Shown: in pieces, positions 31,245 to 36,209 of the stretch | Layout of the letters: the number at the start of each line of letters is the position of its first letter | How positions within the stretch are numbered: position 1 is the stretch's first letter | Assembly: GCF_001310895.1 (NCBI RefSeq) | Contig: NZ_BAZS01000037.1 | Coordinates: forward strand, 1-36,209 | Length of the DNA: 36,209 bases | Direction: 5' to 3' | Source: Virgibacillus halodenitrificans JCM 12304 | GTDB lineage: Bacteria > Bacillota > Bacilli > Bacillales > Amphibacillaceae | Notes under the pieces: generated by a model | The model's input: only the letters and a program-made list of their open reading frames with translations | Database searches by the model: none | What the model was told of the DNA's origin: nothing | Translations under genes and position numbers: made by a program

Positions 31245-34187
31245 ATGAAATTTATAAGTGCAACTATAAATGGGTTTGGTAAATGGGTGGATGAGTCATT
31301 TGATTTCTACAATGAAGGCGTTAATTGTCTGTACGGACAGAATGAATCAGGGAAATCAACTTTACATCTTTTCATTTTGTTCATGTTATTTGGAATGCCT
31401 CCAAAACAACGTAATTTCTACCGTCCTAAAACAAGTGGGGCTTTAGGAGGTCGGCTTACGATAGAGGCTAAACATATAGGGAGATTTACTATTGAACGAT
31501 TTGACGGAGTACGCAATGGATCAGCACTTTGTTATACAGAAGACGGTTCACAATATGATGAAGAATGGCTGACGGAAACATTGCAAGGTATATCCCATGC
31601 TACATATCAATCTATTTTTTCATTTTCTGCTAATGATTTAAATGATTTCCGGAACATGAAGGAAGATGATTTGGGAGAAGTGTTGCTTGGAATTGGTTTA
31701 ACTGGCTCAACAGCTATTCATTCTGTCGAAAAGATGCTAGATAACAAAATTAGTGAGCTGTTCAAACCATATGGCAAAAAACCACTAATTAACCAAGAGC
31801 TGGATCAGTTGGCATTATTGCATAAAGAAGTGCATCAATCCGCATCAGAGGAGAAGATATATCAGAACAAAAATTTGGAGTCAGATAAATTATCTCAGGA
31901 TATTCGAACAATGGAGGAGCAAGCAAAACAATTATATAATGAGCGACTAGAAATGGAAAGAAAACAACAAGCACTGCCAGTTATGAAGCAATACAGTGAA
32001 CTGAGAGAAAAGCTTGGTGAGTTACCCAACTCCCTTCCGTTTCCTGAGGATGGCTTAACTCGTTATGAAAAACTGAAAAGCGAAATTCTTCCGCTCCGAA
32101 GTGAATTTTCTTTTCTTGTTGCCAATGAAAAGACCTATGAAAATAGAATTACTTTATTACAAGAACAGCTTCCAGCTGAAGAGAGATATAAAGAGGCAGT
32201 TCAACTATTAAAGTTAAAAGACGATTACACCTCTTTCGTTAGAGAAAAGGAAAATTGGCAAAGTCAGCTGAACAAACTACAAAATCGTTTAAAAATGGAA
32301 ATTAACCAGTTAAACATTGGTATAAGTATGGAAGATGTAGAAAGATTGCATCTTCCCTTCCATACTGAAAAAAATTGGAACCAAATAAAAATATCTTCTG
32401 GTGATTTAGAAAAAGAATCGATACAACTGCAACAAGAACAAAAAGAGTTAACAAATCAACGTATGTATACGATGAATCAAATTGGTGAGCTGGAAGATCA
32501 ATTGCTGGACCCTCACCATGTAAGCAAAATTAAAGAAAATCTACGATTATCTACAGAAAATGAACTTATTAAGCGACTTTCCATGCAATCAGCTAAAAAG
32601 AAGATAAAGTGGGAAGAAGAAAGGAAGAAGAAGGAAAAATACGCGTCTTTAGGATTATGGGGGAGTATAATCGTAGCTCTTATCCTAGGATTAGTTGCTA
32701 TGTTAGCAGATAGCTCGATTTATTATGTCGGAACGATAACTTTCTTAATTATTGGGTTACTACAAAGAGTATTGCTCCACCGTTATCTGGATGGAATGGA
32801 AAAAATAATCGGTATGGAGGAAATACAAACAACCAATATAGGTATAGACGATGAAGAAAGAAAAGAAGCAGAAAATTTACTAGCTTCTTATGAAAGTACG
32901 AAAAAAGATATAGCTGCTTTGGAAGAAACGTTAAAATCAATTAAATTGAAATTGATGAAATGGAATGAAAAAAATAAAATGCACATAGATGCATACCATG
33001 TTTTGGAAGGTAGAATAAAACAACAAATTGATCTTTATCCTTTTCTTTTGCATGTGGAGATAGATTATTGGCCAGAATTATACCATAACCTAAAACATAT
33101 CGTTACATTGAGTCAAGAAGCTTTGGAAACAAAAGAGAATATCAAGCTTCTTGAAGAAAAAAAGGAAAAAATTCAACTTGAATTAAATCAGTTTTCAGCA
33201 ACAGAAAATAGGGAATGGACCCAGAAGAACATTCAAGAGCAACTGAGGGAATTAGAGCTTTTCACCACGGATTACAACTCTAACTTAGATAAAATCAAGC
33301 AGTATAGGCAGCAAATACGTGAAAATACAGAACAACAACTTGCTGTAAAAGAAAAGCTAAATCCTTATGAAACTGAAATAAGACAACTGTATGAAGTGGC
33401 GCAAGTAGATACAGAAGATTCGTATTACTTTAAAGCAAGACAGGTTCAGGAAAAGCTAGAATTAGAGAAGAAAAAGACTACATTAGTAAGGCAGCTCAAC
33501 AACTTTTTTGATGACCAAGAGGAGAAACATAATGTAGATTGGCAGGAAGAGGAATTAGCCAGCAGAGCTCAGCAGATTAAAACAGAGGAAATTGAATTGC
33601 AAAAAAATGTAGAGAAGAAACGTCAGGAATTAGCCAATATACGCGCAGAAATTTTGCAGATGGAAACGTCGGAAACTCACTCCTATAAATTGCATCAATT
33701 TGAGATGAAAAAGGATCGCTTAAATGAGCTTGCAAAGGAATGGGCAGTTCTAAAGACAGCCAAAGAAATGTTATCAGAAACTAAGAGAAATTATCGTGAT
33801 ACTTACTTATCTAAAGTAATCCAACAAACGATTTACTATTTCGGTTTTTTAACAGATGGCCGTTATAAGAGTGTTCATCCTCCAGGAGATGGGCAGGCAT
33901 TTTATGTAGTTACACATGATGATATTCATTTTGATGTGAGTGAGTTATCCAAAGGTACAGTAGATCAATTATATATTTCTCTTCGTTTCGCGGTAAGTGA
34001 AGTAATGAGTAATGAATTTAAGTTACCAATAATTATGGATGACGCGTTTATTCACTTTGATACAGAGCGGGCGGAAAGAATATCAGAAATTATAAAAAAT
34101 ATTGCAAGTAAACATCAAGTACTTCTTTTTACATGTAAAAAGAATGTGGTGGAATTTTTTGAAAATGAAAACATTATCCGGTTGTAA
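31245..34187 (+). CDS. yhaN: YhaN, Rad50/SbcC-like ATPase with internal membrane hairpin
   Basis: A 980-residue AAA/ABC-type ATPase, partner of YhaO. Walker A GQNESGKST is at 31-39; signature LSKGTVDQ near 901 and Walker B IIMDDAFIHFD near 929-939 are at the C-terminal end. Between them are long coiled coils (about 185-460 and 535-860). In place of a zinc hook, two hydrophobic helices (about 469-488 and 492-508) form a likely membrane hairpin, a feature of the YhaN family. So it resembles Rad50 tied to the membrane. YhaOPN-type proteins are assigned to DNA repair by similarity. Confidence 0.88.
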   Translation: MKFISATINGFGKWVDESFDFYNEGVNCLYGQNESGKSTLHLFILFMLFGMPPKQRNFYRPKTSGALGGRLTIEAKHIGRFTIERFDGVRNGSALCYTEDGSQYDEEWLTETLQGISHATYQSIFSFSANDLNDFRNMKEDDLGEVLLGIGLTGSTAIHSVEKMLDNKISELFKPYGKKPLINQELDQLALLHKEVHQSASEEKIYQNKNLESDKLSQDIRTMEEQAKQLYNERLEMERKQQALPVMKQYSELREKLGELPNSLPFPEDGLTRYEKLKSEILPLRSEFSFLVANEKTYENRITLLQEQLPAEERYKEAVQLLKLKDDYTSFVREKENWQSQLNKLQNRLKMEINQLNIGISMEDVERLHLPFHTEKNWNQIKISSGDLEKESIQLQQEQKELTNQRMYTMNQIGELEDQLLDPHHVSKIKENLRLSTENELIKRLSMQSAKKKIKWEEERKKKEKYASLGLWGSIIVALILGLVAMLADSSIYYVGTITFLIIGLLQRVLLHRYLDGMEKIIGMEEIQTTNIGIDDEERKEAENLLASYESTKKDIAALEETLKSIKLKLMKWNEKNKMHIDAYHVLEGRIKQQIDLYPFLLHVEIDYWPELYHNLKHIVTLSQEALETKENIKLLEEKKEKIQLELNQFSATENREWTQKNIQEQLRELELFTTDYNSNLDKIKQYRQQIRENTEQQLAVKEKLNPYETEIRQLYEVAQVDTEDSYYFKARQVQEKLELEKKKTTLVRQLNNFFDDQEEKHNVDWQEEELASRAQQIKTEEIELQKNVEKKRQELANIRAEILQMETSETHSYKLHQFEMKKDRLNELAKEWAVLKTAKEMLSETKRNYRDTYLSKVIQQTIYYFGFLTDGRYKSVHPPGDGQAFYVVTHDDIHFDVSELSKGTVDQLYISLRFAVSEVMSNEFKLPIIMDDAFIHFDTERAERISEIIKNIASKHQVLLFTCKKNVVEFFENENIIRL

Positions 34188-34260
34188 AATACTATTCGCA
34201 TAAATTCACAAATAATGATAAACTATTTGCAGATTATAATTGCAGGTGGAGGGACATCCA

Positions 34261-34806
34261 TTGCCAGAGGAAAAAGACTTAAAAGAATGGGAAAAGTATG
34301 ATGAGACAATAGAGAAGTTTATTCAGGTGATAGCTAAAAACATGAATTTATATGGCATCACTTCTTCTGTAGGCAGACTTTATGGTGTGCTTTATTTTTC
34401 AGATAATCCAATGACATTGGATGATATGAGAGACGCACTTGAAATGAGTAAAACGAGTATGTCAACAGGGGTTCGGACATTATCTGATATGAAAATGGTT
34501 GAATCAACGTTTAAAAAAGGGATAAGGAAAGACTTATACCGTTCTGAAGAAGATTGGTACAAATCATTTACTTCATTATTTGGTAACCGTTGGCGCCAAT
34601 ACACCGAAACGAATATAGAAGAAGCAGATGAAACAATTGCTGAATTGGAACAGATAATAAGTAAAACTGATAATGAAGACTTAAAAGAAAAAATAAAGTC
34701 CGATATAGATCGACTGGAGTATGCGAAAAATTATTACGAATGGTTAATGACTTTCATCCAGGTAATTGAGTCAGGTAAAATATTTGACTATATACCTAAG
34801 AAATAA
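34261..34806 (+). CDS. GbsR/OpcR-type transcriptional regulator
   Basis: A 181-residue regulator with a MarR-like winged helix: GITSSVGRLYGVLYFSDNP then MTLDDMRDALEMSKTSMSTGVRTL (recognition helix in the second part) and a wing. A helical C-terminal part (about 110-181) is for dimerisation. It fits the GbsR/OpcR group, which in B. subtilis control glycine-betaine synthesis and uptake genes in response to choline. No betaine gene is near here. The start is TTG 34261, seven bases after GGAGGG; an earlier TTG at 34240 would overlap that site. It sits between yhaN and yhaM, where B. subtilis has no gene. Confidence 0.82.
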   Translation: MPEEKDLKEWEKYDETIEKFIQVIAKNMNLYGITSSVGRLYGVLYFSDNPMTLDDMRDALEMSKTSMSTGVRTLSDMKMVESTFKKGIRKDLYRSEEDWYKSFTSLFGNRWRQYTETNIEEADETIAELEQIISKTDNEDLKEKIKSDIDRLEYAKNYYEWLMTFIQVIESGKIFDYIPKK

Positions 34807-34816
34807 ATAGACACCA

Positions 34817-34876
34817 AAGAACTGACATTTAAAATATGGCTATGGTTAGCCTGTTTTAGAGTCAGTTTTCTTTTTA
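34817..34876 (+). terminator. Terminator after the GbsR-like gene
   Basis: GAACTGAC pairs with GTCAGTTTTC. Inside lies a second stem, GGCTA-TGGT-TAGCC, flanked by AAAA/TTTT. A T-run ends it. So yhaM probably has its own promoter. Confidence 0.65.
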
Positions 34877-34913
34877 ACAGCTTGCGCTTTTTTTACTAGG
34901 GGGAGGAAACGAT

Positions 34914-35861
34914 ATGATTAAAGGCATTGGAACAACAGCTATCGGCGAGTCTTTTGAAGGATATATGTTAATTAAAGATGTAATAAAAGGAGTAACCAGT
35001 AATGGAAAACCTTTCTTAACACTTATGCTACGTGATAAGACAGGAGAGATAGAAGCAAAACTATGGGATACTACGAAGGAAGATGAAATTGTATGTGTGC
35101 CTGAGCAAATTATAAAGCTGGCTGGGGAAATAAATCAGTTTCGAGGGAAGGCTCAATTAAAAATACTTTCTTTTCGTCCCTCCCAACCAACAGATGATGT
35201 TCATGTATCTGATTTTGTGGAAAAAGCACCGATAGAAAAAGAAGAATTAACTGAGAAACTAACAGAGGCCATTTTCGAAATGCAAAATCCCACTTTGCAA
35301 CGGCTTGTCAGAGCTTTCATAAGAAAATATCAAGAAGATTTATTAGTGTATCCTGCAGCGACCAAAAATCATCATGAATATGTATCTGGATTGGCACATC
35401 ATATCGTAAGTATGCTTGCAATCGCCAGGGAATTGCACAAGCTTTATCCTGAGATGAATAAAGACTTGCTATATGCTGGGATTATTTTACACGATTTAGG
35501 TAAGCTGAAGGAGCTCTCTGGTATTGTAACGACCAGCTATACATTGGAAGGCAAGCTGCTTGGTCATATACCAATGATGGTGGAAGAAATAGGCTTGATG
35601 GCTAAAGATTTGCAAATTGAAGGTGAAGAGGTAACAATTTTACAACATCTAATCTTATCTCATCATGGAAAAGCTGAATGGGGAAGCCCTAAGCCACCAT
35701 TGGTAAGAGAAGCGGAAGTCTTACATTTGATCGATTTAATGGATGCAAAATTAAATATGATGAATCGTGCATTAAGTAAAGTGAAACCTGGAGAGTTCAC
35801 CGAGCGGATGTTTGCAATGGATAATCGATCGTTTTATAAGCCTATATTTGAACAGAAATAA
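34914..35861 (+). CDS. yhaM: 3'-5' exoribonuclease YhaM
   Basis: A 315-residue exonuclease acting on RNA (and DNA) 3' ends. Residues about 15-85 form the OB-fold ([33 protein letters not shown]) and residues 150-310 the HD phosphohydrolase domain: [11 protein letters not shown] (HH at 162-163), GIILHDLGK (HD at 193-194), [12 protein letters not shown]. Length and order equal B. subtilis YhaM (314 aa). GGGGGAGGAAA precedes the ATG. Confidence 0.95.
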   Translation: MIKGIGTTAIGESFEGYMLIKDVIKGVTSNGKPFLTLMLRDKTGEIEAKLWDTTKEDEIVCVPEQIIKLAGEINQFRGKAQLKILSFRPSQPTDDVHVSDFVEKAPIEKEELTEKLTEAIFEMQNPTLQRLVRAFIRKYQEDLLVYPAATKNHHEYVSGLAHHIVSMLAIARELHKLYPEMNKDLLYAGIILHDLGKLKELSGIVTTSYTLEGKLLGHIPMMVEEIGLMAKDLQIEGEEVTILQHLILSHHGKAEWGSPKPPLVREAEVLHLIDLMDAKLNMMNRALSKVKPGEFTERMFAMDNRSFYKPIFEQK

Positions 35862-35933
35862 GAGACAGTTGGTATTTTATTGATAACTTGTTCATATACA
35901 TCAAATAGAGATATGGACAAGGGAGGCTAAAGA

Positions 35934-36131
35934 ATGTTGCTGGGGATACCTTGGTGGGTTTTTATCATGATTGGTTTAATTTTTTTCTGTGGGGTTATGG
36001 CATTTCGGGCCATGCAAGCGGAAAAGCGACTAGAGCAACAGTTTATTGAAAAAGAAGGAAAAATATATATGGACCGAATGAAGGCTGAAATGGAAGCTAA
36101 GCATGACAATAAGCAACAAATGCATGGGTGA
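35934..36131 (+). CDS. yhaL: YhaL family sporulation protein
   Basis: A 65-residue protein: one N-terminal membrane helix (about residues 5-24, WWVFIMIGLIFFCGVMAF) followed by a charged helix (AMQAEKRLEQQF, YMDRMKAEMEAKHDN). It fits the YhaL family of small sporulation-linked proteins, and the gene follows yhaM as in B. subtilis. AAGGGAGGCTAAAG precedes the ATG. The 78 bases after it up to the window end show no gene. Confidence 0.85.
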   Translation: MLLGIPWWVFIMIGLIFFCGVMAFRAMQAEKRLEQQFIEKEGKIYMDRMKAEMEAKHDNKQQMHG

Positions 36132-36209
36132 ATGAAGGTATTCTATTTTTTTGAGCCTTAACATTCATAGTGTCGTATATGTTTAAGACGATGACAAATT
36201 TTATAAAAT

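Overview
The window is a low-GC chromosomal segment of an endospore-forming member of the Bacillaceae. Spore genes (an alpha/beta SASP, a YhcN/YlaJ lipoprotein, a YjcZ miniprotein, YhaL), a sigI-rsgI pair, the yhaR/Q/P/O/N/M/L neighbourhood and strong AGGAGG ribosome binding sites all point that way. The LuxS is of the staphylococcal type and the dispersed GC-rich intergenic repeats resemble those of the Oceanobacillus/Virgibacillus group. That genus guess is inference, not proof. No rRNA, tRNA, prophage, insertion sequence or CRISPR array is visible.

Layout. 1-2.3 kb: sigma-I and its membrane anti-sigma RsgI, which has an extreme Lys/Asn/His/Asp tail. 2.3-3.4 kb: a YhdB-like protein and a spore lipoprotein behind a near-consensus sigma-G promoter. 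3.5-6.9 kb: a methionine-to-cysteine (reverse transsulfuration) operon, yrrT-luxS-mccA-mccB, where yrrT and luxS read as one frame through an A7 tract. 7-9.4 kb: M20 dipeptidase, short-chain dehydrogenase, YjcZ. 9.5-13.5 kb: an ABC exporter pair (minus strand), then methionine aminopeptidase and a BtuF-fold protein without a signal peptide. 13.5-14.1 kb: dispersed repeats. 14.1-17.1 kb: an NhaC-family antiporter behind a T-box riboswitch, divergent from azlCD. 17.1-22.6 kb: CDF manganese-type exporter, IDEAL-domain protein, UMF1-type MFS transporter, zinc phospholipase-C-fold protein, fumarase. 22.8-25.7 kb: SASP, msmX with a cre box, a frameshifted yxkF-like regulator, yheA. 25.9 kb to the end: the yha region, i.e. 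yhaR, yhzD, the yhaQP exporter, the yhaO-yhaN nuclease/ATPase pair, an extra GbsR-type regulator, the exoribonuclease yhaM and yhaL.

How the genes work together. YrrT (SAM-dependent methyltransferase), LuxS (S-ribosylhomocysteine to homocysteine plus the AI-2 precursor), MccA and MccB form a route from SAM by-products to cysteine. LuxS sits where B. subtilis has mtnN. YhaO and YhaN are a Mre11/Rad50-like pair. YhaQ/YhaP, and separately the pair at 9.5-11.8 kb, are ATPase/permease exporters.

The points most worth checking are the yrrT-luxS join (fusion, slippage site or base-call error), the five-unit 20-bp tandem repeat at 29743-29837, a 28-bp sequence shared between two distant intergenic regions, the T-box leader with a 220-nt GC-rich insert ahead of the antiporter, and the frameshifted regulator beside msmX.
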